From the NCBI RefSeq assembly GCF_000196615.1, contig NC_014306.1:3038001-3102000 (forward strand): a DNA stretch of 64,000 nt. The letters are read 5' to 3'. The notes below the pieces were generated by a model. That model saw nothing but the letters and a program-made list of their open reading frames with translations, was not told where the DNA came from and made no database searches. The first letter of the stretch is position 1; every line of letters starts with the position of its first letter. The translations under genes and the position numbers were made by a program. The DNA comes from Erwinia billingiae Eb661. Its GTDB lineage: Bacteria; Pseudomonadota; Gammaproteobacteria; Enterobacterales; Enterobacteriaceae. Shown here in pieces: positions 43,040-51,454 of this stretch.

Positions 43040-43614
43040 CAGCAGACCCTCACGTCAGTGGTGCGTGGCAACGCCATCATGTTTTCGCCACAGGTGAAAA
43101 TCAGATCGATGCCCTGCGGGAAGCAGTGCGGGCGCTCGCGCAGATATTGCAGCACGCCTTCCGACAGCTGCGGTGCAATCGCCCGCGTTTCCAGCAGGCC
43201 GGGACCGCTGAGGCGCAGCGTCAGCCCGCCGTTGAGGCCTGGCACTTCGATAATCACCGTGGTGCTTTTCTCCGGCGAAACGTTATTGCCTGCCGAAAAC
43301 TGCCCAATCGCGGTATCGGATTTGGCATGCAGCAGCGCAAACGGCGCGTCGGTCTGTTCGGTTACCGGCGCGCCGGTGTGGAAGCGCAGATTGGTCAGCA
43401 GCGCCTCGTCATTCAGGGTGCTGTCGAGGTAAACCGGCGTTTCCCGGTCGACCAGCGTCATCAGTACCGCGGTGGCGGCGGAAGATACCCGTCCCCAGGC
43501 CGGCAGCTGCGGCAACGAGACCATCACGCCCGGCTCGCTCATGGCTTTCAGGATGCGGCGAAAGGCCCGCTGGGAATCGGCAACCGGATGGGTAAAGCTG
43601 GCAAGTAAGGTCAT
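43039..43614 (-). CDS. phnH: C-P lyase core subunit PhnH
   Basis: 191 residues. The start MTLLASFTHPVADSQRAFRRILKAMSEPGV (in pieces) and the later RAIAPQLSEGVLQYLRERPHCFPQGIDLIF (in pieces) match PhnH, a pyridoxal-phosphate-transferase-like fold without cofactor that is part of the PhnGHIJ core. It overlaps phnG and phnI by a few bases. Confidence 0.94.
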   Translation of the reverse strand: MTLLASFTHPVADSQRAFRRILKAMSEPGVMVSLPQLPAWGRVSSAATAVLMTLVDRETPVYLDSTLNDEALLTNLRFHTGAPVTEQTDAPFALLHAKSDTAIGQFSAGNNVSPEKSTTVIIEVPGLNGGLTLRLSGPGLLETRAIAPQLSEGVLQYLRERPHCFPQGIDLIFTCGENMMALPRTTDVRVC

Positions 43615-44060
43615 TAATTATCTCCCCGGACAAGGGTAAAGAAGTCGACGCGGCTGCTGGCGATTTCGCGGGCACGCTGGGTCAGAAGCTCCTGGCGGGC
43701 GGCGGCCAGAGGCGCGATGATCTGTTGCTGTATCCGTTCGGCGCTGCTGCTCTGTTGCAACAGGGCATCCAGTACCGCGCACAGTTCGGCATGCGCTTTA
43801 TTACGGCCTATCACGTAGCTGTAACCACAGATGCCGTCATCCAGCCGCACCACGGCGCGGGTGACGGTGGTATCGCCCACAATAAAGCGGCGACCGGTGC
43901 CGCCCATTCTGGCCTGCAGGCGGGTCAAACCGGTTTCCGGCACCCTCAGTTGTTCGTAATGCGGATGAAGATTCAGCGGCTGCCAGTGGGCCAGCAGCTG
44001 CGCGGGCTGACAATGAGCCAGCACCGACAGCCAGCGCTGTCTTGCCTTGATCGGATCCAT
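43614..44060 (-). CDS. phnG: C-P lyase core subunit PhnG
   Basis: 148 residues. ARQRWLSVLAHCQPAQLLAHW near the start and RLQARMGGTGRRFIVGDTTVTRAVVRLDDGICGYSYVIGRN (in pieces) are PhnG hallmarks. PhnG is the small subunit of the core complex. Its ATG directly follows the phnF stop (TAA-ATG), so the regulator gene is part of the same transcript. Confidence 0.94.
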   Translation of the reverse strand: MDPIKARQRWLSVLAHCQPAQLLAHWQPLNLHPHYEQLRVPETGLTRLQARMGGTGRRFIVGDTTVTRAVVRLDDGICGYSYVIGRNKAHAELCAVLDALLQQSSSAERIQQQIIAPLAAARQELLTQRAREIASSRVDFFTLVRGDN

Positions 44061-44777
44061 TTAGTGCTCCAGCGTCAGTTCAATCATGTCGGCGCGCGTC
44101 AGGCTGACGGAGTATTCCGCCAGTTGCTGCTCGCCGGTGGTGTTAAGCGTGCGGACGCACAGCAAAGGCGAGTGCAGCGCGACTTCCAGCAGCTTGCTCT
44201 CCTTAGCCTGGGCGCGCCGTGCGGTAATGCGGGTCTGCTTGCGGGACAACGCCAGCGACAGGTTCTGTTGCATATAGTCATGCAGCGATCCGCTGTTGAA
44301 CTGCTGCAGGCTCGGCCACCAGCGCAGGTCGGGAAGATAGTGATTAATCACGCACACCGGCACGCCGTTCACCCGACGCAGGGTGCGCAGATGGATCACC
44401 GTGTCGCCCTCAACGAGGCCGAGCGCCGTGGCGATTTCCGCATTGCAGGGACGCAGCACCGCCAGCAGACGTTCGCTGGTGGGATGGCTGCCTTGCTCCA
44501 GCAGGTTCTGGCTGAAGCGCGCCTGAGAATGCAGCGGATAGTTGTACGGGCGCATCAGCACCAGGATGCCAACGCCCTGCCGCCGTTGCACCAGGCCTTT
44601 ATTGACCAGCTCATCCACCGCGCGGCGTAGCGTATGGCGATTAACGGCATAGCGCTCCGCCAGCTGTTTTTCGGAAGGCAGGTATTCCCCGCAGCGGTAG
44701 GTGTTGCTGAGTTCCGTTTCAAGCTGGGCGGCAATCGCCTGATATACAGTGGTCGGATGTCTGGACAGGTTCAGCAT
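44061..44777 (-). CDS. phnF: GntR/UTRA-family regulator PhnF
   Basis: 238 residues from the ATG 44775-44777 with GAGGAT upstream; a longer frame is less likely by comparison with E. coli PhnF. The N-terminal GntR winged helix (YRCGEYLPSEKQLAERYAVNRHTLRRAVDELVNKGLVQRRQGVG, in pieces) is followed by the UTRA ligand domain (QARFSQNLLEQGSHPTSE, ending EYSVSLTRADMIE). It probably represses the phn transcript until a phosphonate or pathway intermediate is present. In this genome it is the first gene, whereas in E. coli it follows phnCDE. Confidence 0.93.
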   Translation of the reverse strand: MLNLSRHPTTVYQAIAAQLETELSNTYRCGEYLPSEKQLAERYAVNRHTLRRAVDELVNKGLVQRRQGVGILVLMRPYNYPLHSQARFSQNLLEQGSHPTSERLLAVLRPCNAEIATALGLVEGDTVIHLRTLRRVNGVPVCVINHYLPDLRWWPSLQQFNSGSLHDYMQQNLSLALSRKQTRITARRAQAKESKLLEVALHSPLLCVRTLNTTGEQQLAEYSVSLTRADMIELTLEH

Positions 44778-45350
44778 GGAAAAATCCTCAATCACAGGGA
44801 GGAGGCGGTGTCGCGAGACGGCAATGCTCTGGCGACCTGACTTTTTCAATGCAGGTATGGTGCGTGCGCAATGTGACAGCGGGGTTAAGGCTAAGTGTCG
44901 GGCAGATGAATTTGAGGCTCAGGACAGAGTCAGGCAGTGAGCGTGCGCATTTGCAGAACCGGTTTTCGGAAAACAAGGAAGATTAGCAGCAGATATCAGG
45001 TCAGGATTATTGGCGCGTAGCCCGAAAGGTATGATGAATAATAAAAACCATTACATCTCTTATTAACATTTTATTATTATGCGCAACACCAATACTCTTC
45101 TGGCGTCCGCACTAATCCTGCAACAAAAACCCGCGTTTAATTATTTTTGCGAGCCGCCTCGAAGAAAATAAACGACATTCTCCCGCGTCAGTATTTACCG
45201 TCGTTTTAGCATTGACTCCTATATATCCATACAGGAGAATAGTTTCTGTTACGCACAACCCCTTATTTCCGCGTAACAAAAAGCAACGCCCCGAAAGTGC
45301 TTGGAACCACAATCAGGGCGTCTGACCACACACGTTAAGGACCAACGAAT
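44778..45350. other. Gene-free divergent region upstream of phnF
   Basis: 573 bp between phnF and a plus-strand hypothetical gene, A+T-rich from about 45000 to 45120. It contains one possible Pho box half near phnF and must hold the promoter of the plus-strand gene, which has AAGGA before its ATG. I found no RNA gene or credible reading frame. Confidence 0.5.
44862..44879 (-). promoter_or_regulatory. Possible degenerate Pho box upstream of phnF
   Basis: The minus strand reads CTGTCAC, ATTG, CGCACGC over 44879-44862. The first 7-mer fits the Pho box well, the second matches at only three positions. It is 85 bp before phnF. This is weaker than the box before phnC and may be chance. Confidence 0.3.
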
Positions 45351-45881
45351 ATGGCTATCGCGAATAGTAACACAGACGTTCGACATGATTTCACTTCCAC
45401 ACCGTCTATTTTTGATCTTGAAATCACGGCACTGCTGGAATTACCGGTAAGTCCTGCGCTGGATCTGTTCCAGATATTGGATCGGTGCCAATGCTACGTC
45501 GACGCATTAATTGAGAATGACAGTACCACCGAACGCATGGCGCTCTGTGGCCGGTTGTTCGCCGGGCTGGAAGTGCTGAAGCTGGTATTAGAGCAGCCCT
45601 TGCCGGATTATCTGGTTGCGCAGTTAACGGTCGATGAGGGTCAGCCCTGCGGCGCTGTCAATCCGCTGACGGCCGATTCGGATACGCTCTGCGGATATTG
45701 TTCGGCCCTGACGCTGGTGTTGCTTAGCCAGCAGCAGCCGACAGATCTGTCAGACCAGCTGATCGAAATGCTCTACGATATGCTGCACGTACTGGCTGAC
45801 GATCTTAAGGCCCCGCGCTTTATCCGCACCCGTCATGGTTTAGCCATGATTGACGGCGAAGCGCTGTTGCAGGTTCACTAA
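45351..45881 (+). CDS. Hypothetical protein
   Basis: 176 residues with AAGGA 9 bp before the ATG. I do not recognise a family. It is acidic and mostly helical: a polar first 20 residues, then ITALLELPVSPALDLFQILDRCQCYVDALIEND (in pieces), LFAGLEVLKLVLEQPLPDYLV, and SDQLIEMLYDMLHVLADDLK. Five cysteines (C48, C50 in RCQCY; later CGAV and CGYC pairs) stand out for such a protein. No signal peptide or membrane segment. It is convergent with the GlxA-type regulator, 69 bp apart. Confidence 0.65.
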   Translation: MAIANSNTDVRHDFTSTPSIFDLEITALLELPVSPALDLFQILDRCQCYVDALIENDSTTERMALCGRLFAGLEVLKLVLEQPLPDYLVAQLTVDEGQPCGAVNPLTADSDTLCGYCSALTLVLLSQQQPTDLSDQLIEMLYDMLHVLADDLKAPRFIRTRHGLAMIDGEALLQVH

Positions 45882-45950
45882 GCCACTGTCATTCAGCCCG
45901 AGAAATCGGGCTGTTCTGGCGAATGCGTTGGGGGATGTCCGACAGCGTGT

Positions 45951-46904
45951 TTACCTTGCCCCGAACTCCCGGCGGTATCGGCCTGGCGAAGTGTTGAACT
46001 GCTTTTTGAAATGACGGCGCAACACCACTGCGGAGGTAAAGCCCGCATGGCAGGCGACCTGCTCCACCGACTGGTCGGTTTTTTCCAGGAAGCGCTGTGC
46101 CACCGCCAGCCTTTGGTTTAACAGCCACTGCGTAAAAGTGGTACCGGTGGTTTGCTGGAAGCGTCGGGTGAAGCTGCGGCGGCTCATAAAGGCACGTTCG
46201 GCCAGCGACTCCAGTGAAATTGGCTGCTGCAAATTTTCCGTTGCCCAGTTAAGCGATGCCAGAAAGTGATCGCCGCTTTTGGTGTTATACACCGGCTGCT
46301 CGACGTACTGCGCCTGCCCGCCCTGTCGATGCGGCGGCACCACCAGCAGTCGCGCCACGCTATTTGCCACATCGGCCCCGCGCAGTTTCCTCACCAGATG
46401 CAGGCAGCAGTCAATACTGGCGGCCGTTCCTGCTGACGTCACAATGTCGCCCTCGTCGATATACAGCACATCCCTATCGATGTTGACCTGCGGATAGAGG
46501 CGGATAAATTCCGGCGTCCAGTGCCAGTGCGTCGTCGCCCGCCGTCCATCCAGCAATCCCGCCGCCGCCAGCACAAAGGCGCCCATACACAACCCCACTA
46601 TCGTCGCGCCGAGCTGATGCGCTTCCCGCAGCGACGTTAACAGCGTTGGGCAAGGCGACCGGGCCGGATCCGTCCAGCTCGGCACAATCACCATCTCAGC
46701 TTCCTGCAACGCCTCCAGCCCGTGTTCGGCCACGATAGAAAAACCGGCGTTGGTGCGCAGCACGCCCGGTTCGGGCGCGCAGATGGTCATCTGATAGGCG
46801 GGCGTTCCGTCAGGATTAAGCGCCTTTTCAAACACCGCGCACGGCACGGAAAGATGAAAAGGGATGATGTCATCAAATACCACTATCGCTACGCGGGTTA
46901 TCAC
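45951..46904 (-). CDS. GlxA/FtrA-type AraC regulator with DJ-1/PfpI domain
   Basis: 317 residues from a GTG (46904-46902) with GGGAGA upstream. The N-terminal DJ-1/PfpI-like domain (RVAIVVFDDIIPFHLSVPCAVFE; nucleophile-elbow-like VGLCMGAFVLAAAG) is followed by two AraC helix-turn-helix motifs: SLESLAERAFMSRRSFTRRFQQTTGTTFTQWL and VACHAGFTSAVVLRRHFKKQFNTSPGRYRR (in pieces). The C in LCMGAF is at the DJ-1 cysteine position. It is divergent, 142 bp, from the secreted isochorismatase-type gene, its likely target. Confidence 0.92.
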   Translation of the reverse strand: MITRVAIVVFDDIIPFHLSVPCAVFEKALNPDGTPAYQMTICAPEPGVLRTNAGFSIVAEHGLEALQEAEMVIVPSWTDPARSPCPTLLTSLREAHQLGATIVGLCMGAFVLAAAGLLDGRRATTHWHWTPEFIRLYPQVNIDRDVLYIDEGDIVTSAGTAASIDCCLHLVRKLRGADVANSVARLLVVPPHRQGGQAQYVEQPVYNTKSGDHFLASLNWATENLQQPISLESLAERAFMSRRSFTRRFQQTTGTTFTQWLLNQRLAVAQRFLEKTDQSVEQVACHAGFTSAVVLRRHFKKQFNTSPGRYRREFGAR

Positions 46905-47046
46905 CGGTGTTCTCCCTGAGGTTGGCCCAATCTGCTCGCTTTTGGTTATCCAGGCTACTGCTGGACATCGACGAAAATCGTCATACTTCTCGCCGTTAAC
47001 AAGGGTGCCAGCGGCACCGCTACCTTAAACTGAGAAGGACAATACC

Positions 47047-47736
47047 ATGAAGAAATTGTTTATCTGTTCTACCCTGGCGCTGTCAATGATGGCGTCTTCC
47101 GCCGCCTTCGCCGACGGTCGCCAGGCTAACGCGCCAACCATCCGCACCCTGAGTGGCGCCACGCCCATCACTTCGCTGACCGCGAAAAAAACCGCGCTGA
47201 TTGTGGTCGATTTCCAGTACGAATACTTTGATGGAAAAATGAAAATCCCTGATGGCCTGAAAGCGCTGAAAGAGGCGAAAAAGCTGGTGGATTTTGCCCA
47301 TAAAAAAGGCATGACGGTGGTCTTCGTGCGTCATGAAGGCCCGGCAGACGGCCCGCTGTTTGCCAAAGGCAGCCACTTTGCCGATTTTCACAAGGATCTG
47401 AGCCCGGCGAACGGTGACATTGTGATCACCAAAGCCACCCCGAGCTCATTCGTGGGCACCGACCTGGATGCGCAGTTGAAGAAGTTAGGGATCAGCGATC
47501 TGATTGTGACCGGTCTGATGACCCATATGTGCGTCTCCTCCACCGCGCGTGATGCGGTGCCGCTCGGCTACCAGGTGATTATCCCGGAAGATGCCACCGC
47601 CACCCGCGATCTGGCCACCTGGGATGGCAAGGTGATTCACCATAACGATTTACAGCGTGCTGCCCTGGCCGGTGTGGCTGATGTGTTTGCTGAGATTAAG
47701 ACCACGCAGCAAGTGCTGGCACTGCCGGTGAATTAA
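47047..47736 (+). CDS. Exported isochorismatase-fold cysteine hydrolase
   Basis: 229 residues after GAAGGA. Residues 1-22 are a signal peptide (ending SSAAFA), unusual for this cytosolic family. The catalytic triad of isochorismatase/nicotinamidase-type hydrolases is intact: Asp in LIVVDFQYEYF, Lys in VITKATPSSF, Cys in THMCVSSTARDA. Such enzymes cleave amides or isochorismate, so a periplasmic amidase is likely. Many isochorismatase-type genes lie beside a GlxA-type regulator, as here. Confidence 0.88.
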   Translation: MKKLFICSTLALSMMASSAAFADGRQANAPTIRTLSGATPITSLTAKKTALIVVDFQYEYFDGKMKIPDGLKALKEAKKLVDFAHKKGMTVVFVRHEGPADGPLFAKGSHFADFHKDLSPANGDIVITKATPSSFVGTDLDAQLKKLGISDLIVTGLMTHMCVSSTARDAVPLGYQVIIPEDATATRDLATWDGKVIHHNDLQRAALAGVADVFAEIKTTQQVLALPVN

Positions 47737-47960
47737 CCATTGAAATAACCGCTGCAGGCATCATAAATCTGCTGCCTGCCAAACATTAATTCATGCTGTT
47801 AATCAGCTAACGCTTTATTTCTTCCTTTAATTCATCACACTGCGCGCTTACCACTCATCATTTATTTTTTATTTTACACAGGATTATTTTTATCCCACCG
47901 TGTTATTTGACGCAATAATGAAAAATAAACAGTCACCGTCCGGGTAAACTTTTTTCTTCG

Positions 47961-47971
47961 GCTACGCTTGA
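47961..47971 (+). promoter_or_regulatory. Sigma-S-like -10 element before yciF
   Basis: GCTACGCTTGA matches the sigma-S extended -10 consensus KCTAYACTTAA at 9 of 11 positions and lies about 40 bp before the yciF ATG. E. coli yciF is RpoS-dependent, which supports the reading. Transcript start not known. Confidence 0.5.
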
Positions 47972-48011
47972 GGTGTACATCCTGTTTAATTTATTTATTA
48001 CTGGAATCAAT

Positions 48012-48488
48012 ATGACAATTAAAACGCTTGAAGATCTGTTTATTCATGATTTATCGGATATTTATAGTGCTGAAAAACAGATTACCCGTGCACTGCCAAA
48101 AATGGCGCGTGCCGCCACCGATGAGAAACTTGTTGCTGCTTTTAAACAACATTTGGAAGAAACACGCGGTCAAATTGAACGCATCGATCAGCTGGTTGAA
48201 GCCACAGACGGCGTGCATATCAAAAGGATGAAATGCCATGCCCTGGAAGGCCTGGCCGAAGAAGCTCAGGAAATTATCGACTCCGTGGAAGCCGGCCCGG
48301 TTCGCGATGCCGGCCTGATTGGTGCCGCTCAAAAGGTTGAGCATTATGAAATGGCAGCTTATGGCACATTACAGGCCCTTGCCCTCAAGCTGGGCTATAA
48401 AGATGCCGCGAAATTATTGGGTGAAACGCTGGCAGAAGAACGGGCTACCGATGAAAAGCTGACCGAGATTGCTGTGCAGCAAGCCTGA
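48012..48488 (+). CDS. yciF: Ferritin-like DUF892 protein YciF
   Basis: 158 residues from ATG 48012; the frame extends upstream without family similarity. It aligns along its length with E. coli YciF: TLEDLFIHDLSDIYSAEKQITRALPKMARA, HLEETRGQIERIDQLVE, KRMKC, AAQKVEHYEMAAYGT. The glutamates and histidine of the last two blocks are ferritin-like metal ligands. YciF is a stress protein with a dimeric four-helix rubrerythrin-type fold; its reaction is unknown. In E. coli it lies in yciGFE, but neither yciG nor yciE is next to it here. Confidence 0.92.
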   Translation: MTIKTLEDLFIHDLSDIYSAEKQITRALPKMARAATDEKLVAAFKQHLEETRGQIERIDQLVEATDGVHIKRMKCHALEGLAEEAQEIIDSVEAGPVRDAGLIGAAQKVEHYEMAAYGTLQALALKLGYKDAAKLLGETLAEERATDEKLTEIAVQQA

Positions 48489-48626
48489 TTAGGGCCAGGG
48501 ATGACTGATAAGTGCTGCCACCTGTCGCCAAATGGGCCTGACAAAAAGAAGTGAATTGAAAGGATTGAAGAGTGTTGCACAGTAAGGAACACGTAGCTAA
48601 AGTGTTCCACACCAGGGAGCATTAAC

Positions 48627-48666
48627 GAAGATGCCTGGATATTAATGAAGATGCCTGGATATTAAT
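48627..48666. repeat. 20-bp perfect tandem repeat upstream of the HigA-like gene
   Basis: The unit GAAGATGCCTGGATATTAAT occurs at 48627-48646 and directly again at 48647-48666. It ends 17 bp before the ATG of the HigA-like protein. It may be that protein's operator, as HigA antitoxins repress their own promoters, or simply a slippage product. Confidence 0.75.
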
Positions 48667-48683
48667 TAAGAGGATTATCAAGG

Positions 48684-48983
48684 ATGAAAATGTTTAACCC
48701 GCCTCATGCCGGAGAAGTCATCGCCGGCATTATGGAAGACCTCAACATTGGTATTCGGGAACTCGCCCGTGCACTGGCAATTGCCCCGTCAACCGCTTCA
48801 CGCATGGTCTCCGGAACGACGACAATCACGCCTGAAATGGCCATCAAGTTGGCTGCCGTTCTGGGGAGTACGCCGGAAATGTGGCTGAGAATTCAGGCGA
48901 CTTACAGCCTTGAAAAAGCACAAAAAAATGTCGATTTAAGCAAACTCAATACTTCTTACAAGCCACAGCCCTTAAATAGCTGA
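48684..48983 (+). CDS. HigA-like antitoxin/XRE regulator without a toxin gene
   Basis: 99 residues, with GAGG and AAGGA sites upstream. It is of HigA type: NPPHAGEVIAGIMEDLNIGIRELARALAIAPSTASRMVSGTTTITPEMAIKLAAVLGSTPEMWLRIQATYSLEKA (in pieces); the helix-turn-helix is about residues 25-50. HigA neutralises the HigB mRNA-cutting toxin. No higB lies in the 195 bp upstream, and the next gene downstream is on the other strand, so this is an orphan. It may regulate other promoters. Confidence 0.85.
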   Translation: MKMFNPPHAGEVIAGIMEDLNIGIRELARALAIAPSTASRMVSGTTTITPEMAIKLAAVLGSTPEMWLRIQATYSLEKAQKNVDLSKLNTSYKPQPLNS

Positions 48984-49052
48984 GCGTGATCGCTATAGGG
49001 TTCGAAGCAGGTTCAGGGCGCCATATTGACGAAAATATAACGCCCCGGCGGG

Positions 49053-49652
49053 TTAAATAACCTGCCTGCCGCTGGCCTGCATCACCCTTCCGCTCAACCC
49101 AACTTCTTCTGCCAGTGAATCCCTGAGGTGCTGTTGATAGGCATCCAGCAGTTGCCGCTGTTTTCTCAGCGACTCTGTAAAGGCGCGGATTTCGCTGACC
49201 GTCCGTCCAGCCGCTAATGACTCCATCGCGCGTCCGGGTTCCGGCGTAAGAAAGAAGGTCGACACGTCCAGCTGCAGGGAAAGGATGTGAATTTGCCATG
49301 CCAGCCATTCATCCGGGAAATGCTCGCTCAGCAGGAATTCACATCTGCCGATCTGCTCATCAGATAATTTGACCGGGCTCTCATCCACCCGCTTCAGCCA
49401 GTGCTGCAGTTCAGCGGCGTTTACCAGCCCTTGCGACGTGACTGGCGGGCAACGAGACTCAAGCGTAACAATCAACGCATCAATGTAGCCGATCACGCCC
49501 TTCAGGATTTGCCTGCACTCTGATGTCATGCTTTCAACTTCGGCCACGCGCAGATCACTTTCGCTGATGCCTGGACGGCGTATGGCAAAACTCACGCTGA
49601 ACAGAATTGCCATTACCACTGCCGTAAGAATTAACAGATCCTGCGTAGTCAT
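49053..49652 (-). CDS. Hypothetical protein with N-terminal membrane anchor
   Basis: 199 residues from the ATG 49652-49650 with AAGGAA in front; a start 39 bp upstream is in frame. Residues 6-23 (LLILTAVVMAILFSVSFAI) form one membrane helix, followed by a mainly helical soluble domain rich in Leu, Glu and Gln. Four cysteines are spread through it. No family recognised. Topology with the domain in the cytosol or in the periplasm cannot be decided. The gene is isolated. Confidence 0.65.
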   Translation of the reverse strand: MTTQDLLILTAVVMAILFSVSFAIRRPGISESDLRVAEVESMTSECRQILKGVIGYIDALIVTLESRCPPVTSQGLVNAAELQHWLKRVDESPVKLSDEQIGRCEFLLSEHFPDEWLAWQIHILSLQLDVSTFFLTPEPGRAMESLAAGRTVSEIRAFTESLRKQRQLLDAYQQHLRDSLAEEVGLSGRVMQASGRQVI

Positions 49653-49907
49653 AAAATTTTCCTTATTCACGCTCTGTCGGAGACAGAACACTGAAGACCC
49701 GCTGATAGTGCCTGTTACAGAGAACAGACTGACTTTTTAAAAATAGATGAAGATGCGGAATTGGATATTGCGGCAGGAAAATATTTTTGCGGGACGTGGC
49801 AGTAACGGTGAATTACGACAGGGCCTTACTCATGCGGCATCTTACGAAGCGCACCAGCCGGATGAGAAGACCGTTAATAAAAGCTATATTAAATGATGAA
49901 GTTAAGA

Positions 49908-50114
49908 TTAATCGCCAGTCTCAGACCCGGTACACAGGCGGCAATAATCCGCAGCGGGTAGACGTTGTCTGGCCACCATCAGTGCCTGATGATCGGTATA
50001 GAGGGTGCCGAGGAAAATCCGGGTTTTGGGCATAATCCTTTCGCAGTTTCTGCGGTGAATTTCCCACTGTGATAAGTCCCCGGAACTGGCATAGTAATAT
50101 TTGGCTGTGAACAT
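49908..50114 (-). CDS. Small protein with paired Cys/His residues
   Basis: 68 residues; AGGGA precedes the ATG at 8-9 bp. The protein reads as a compact unit with C24 after H20 (IHRRNC), and a C-terminal CRLCTG pair, so a metal site of His/Cys type is possible. FLGTLYTDHQALMVA in the middle resembles small enterobacterial proteins I recall without a known function. An open frame on the opposite strand overlaps it, but has no ribosome site. Existence moderately supported. Confidence 0.55.
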   Translation of the reverse strand: MFTAKYYYASSGDLSQWEIHRRNCERIMPKTRIFLGTLYTDHQALMVARQRLPAADYCRLCTGSETGD

Positions 50115-50602
50115 AAAATCATCCCTAAAAAAGAGTGCGAATTATACTGAATCCACCCTAATGTCTTTCAAGCATAAAGTGGCATTTTGATTGCAACTTA
50201 GACAACAGACTGAAATTGCTAGCAATTTAGTTTCCTTAGGCAACTACCTTTTTAGGGAATATTCGCCAACCTGGTCAATTAACCCCCATAACGGGCGATT
50301 AACTGAGCAAAAACAGTGCGCAGAATATTCTTAAAACAACGGATTAATAGGTTTAATTAATCCTTGCCTGATAATAATCACCAACGTCATTAAATCGATA
50401 TCAGGATAGAAAATGGCTATAAATCATCGCCATGCAAGCCTGTTATAAAGTTCAATATATTTTACCTTTCAATATAACAGGCTGCATTACAGTCCCTGCG
50501 TTGGATTTATTTGGCCCTGGCTTCTATATTTAAATTGCTTCACTAAGTAGTTAGCTTGACTAAATAGTTGGCTTGCAATTTATATTTATCCCGGAGGTAA
50601 TT
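50115..50602. other. A+T-rich control region upstream of the connector cluster
   Basis: 488 bp without a gene. It contains an inverted repeat, AGCCTGTTATA (50437-50447) and TATAACAGGCT (50473-50483), perfect over 11 bp with a 25-nt loop. It also has a 17-bp tandem repeat at 50543-50559/50560-50576 (14 of 17 identical, unit CTAAGTAGTTAGCTTGA) directly before the ribosome site of the next gene. Both look regulatory; which protein binds is unknown. Confidence 0.6.
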
Positions 50603-50917
50603 TTGTCTATTTCCAATGAAGATGAAACGCATGAACTTATGATTGGCGAAGCTGCAGTAAGCCTTCTCTTCAACCGGAAAGATATTACGACCACTGCCCT
50701 GCTCGACGAGCTAAATGTGATGGGCAACGTTGAAGAGGATGATGACCGGTTACTTGCCATCTGGTCTGCTCGCCGCTGGCTGCTGAGCCGCAGGAGAAGC
50801 AGTTATCCAGACAATAATCATCAGGACTGGCTGGCAGAGGCCACCGGACAGGCAAATACTCGCCATCCGCACCGTGAAGACGCCATCCGTCTCACGCAGT
50901 ATCAGGACGAAGACTAG
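50603..50917 (+). CDS. YmgA-like connector protein, divergent
   Basis: 104 residues from a TTG start at 50603, preceded by GGAGG with correct spacing; the upstream ATG at 50573 has no site and cuts through the tandem repeat. The core ETHELMIGEAAVSLLFNRKDITTTALLDELNVMG (in pieces) parallels YmgA at 51621 (ILIGEAVLTLLRQDA...TSALIDRLQAM). Members of this family relay signals to the Rcs phosphorelay in E. coli. The C-terminal 40 residues are polar and unmatched. It is the first gene of the locus. Confidence 0.72.
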   Translation: MSISNEDETHELMIGEAAVSLLFNRKDITTTALLDELNVMGNVEEDDDRLLAIWSARRWLLSRRRSSYPDNNHQDWLAEATGQANTRHPHREDAIRLTQYQDED

Positions 50918-51194
50918 TTTCTGACGGCTGAATCCCGCCCGGCCGCCTGGCCGGGCATCCGGTACAACTTCCCCCCGTTGTACAATCTCTCTGAGCCCCC
51001 CCAGCGCGCTAAACGCCCTCAAACGCCCTTTGCTTATCGCTAGCAACCCTATGAAAAATAAAGGCTAGCACTTTTTGCAAAAAAAACCGAAGTGCTGTTT
51101 ATCACAATTGCTGTACACATACTGAAAACTTGTATAACTTCAGCGTCATAAAAGCTGCACATATTTTAAACTTAACAGATACAGGACTCTTCAT

Positions 51195-51440
51195 ATGCGT
51201 CAGCACGGCCAAAATCCTCAGAATGATGCCGATATCAGCCGCTACTTTACCGAGGCGTCGCTGCCCTCACAGCAAGAGACCCTCGGACAGGTTGTCGTGG
51301 AGATCCTTCGCGCAGGCGCAACGTTAAATCGCAAAGCGATTTGCTCAAAGCTGTTGAGACGCCTTGAGCTGGCTTCTGGTGCGGAGCAGGAAAAGCACTA
51401 CCATGACCTGATTGGCCTGCTGTTTGGCCGCAATGATTAA
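51195..51440 (+). CDS. ycgZ: Connector protein YcgZ
   Basis: 81 residues, AGGA 9 bp before the ATG. It aligns along its length with E. coli YcgZ: ISRYFTEASLPSQQETLGQVVVEILRAGATLNRKAICSKLLRRLELASGAEQEKHYHDLIGLLF (in pieces). YcgZ is made under blue light or cold through the BluR/BluF system and acts on the RcsB pathway and biofilm matrix genes. No bluR or bluF gene is in the window, so the input signal may differ. A terminator-like hairpin follows. Confidence 0.9.
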   Translation: MRQHGQNPQNDADISRYFTEASLPSQQETLGQVVVEILRAGATLNRKAICSKLLRRLELASGAEQEKHYHDLIGLLFGRND

Positions 51441-51454
51441 AATTCAGTGATGAG

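Noticed and set aside
45112..45312. 66-codon minus-strand frame upstream of phnF
   Set aside because: A+T-rich gap, no ribosome site, no recognisable pattern.
48489..48626. Possible higB toxin remnant before the HigA-like gene
   Set aside because: Translation in the three forward frames gave nothing resembling the HigB RelE-type fold; only the tandem repeat stands out.
49787..50035. 82-codon plus-strand frame opposite the small Cys/His protein
   Set aside because: No ribosome site; the minus-strand frame has a better start and a coherent Cys/His pattern.
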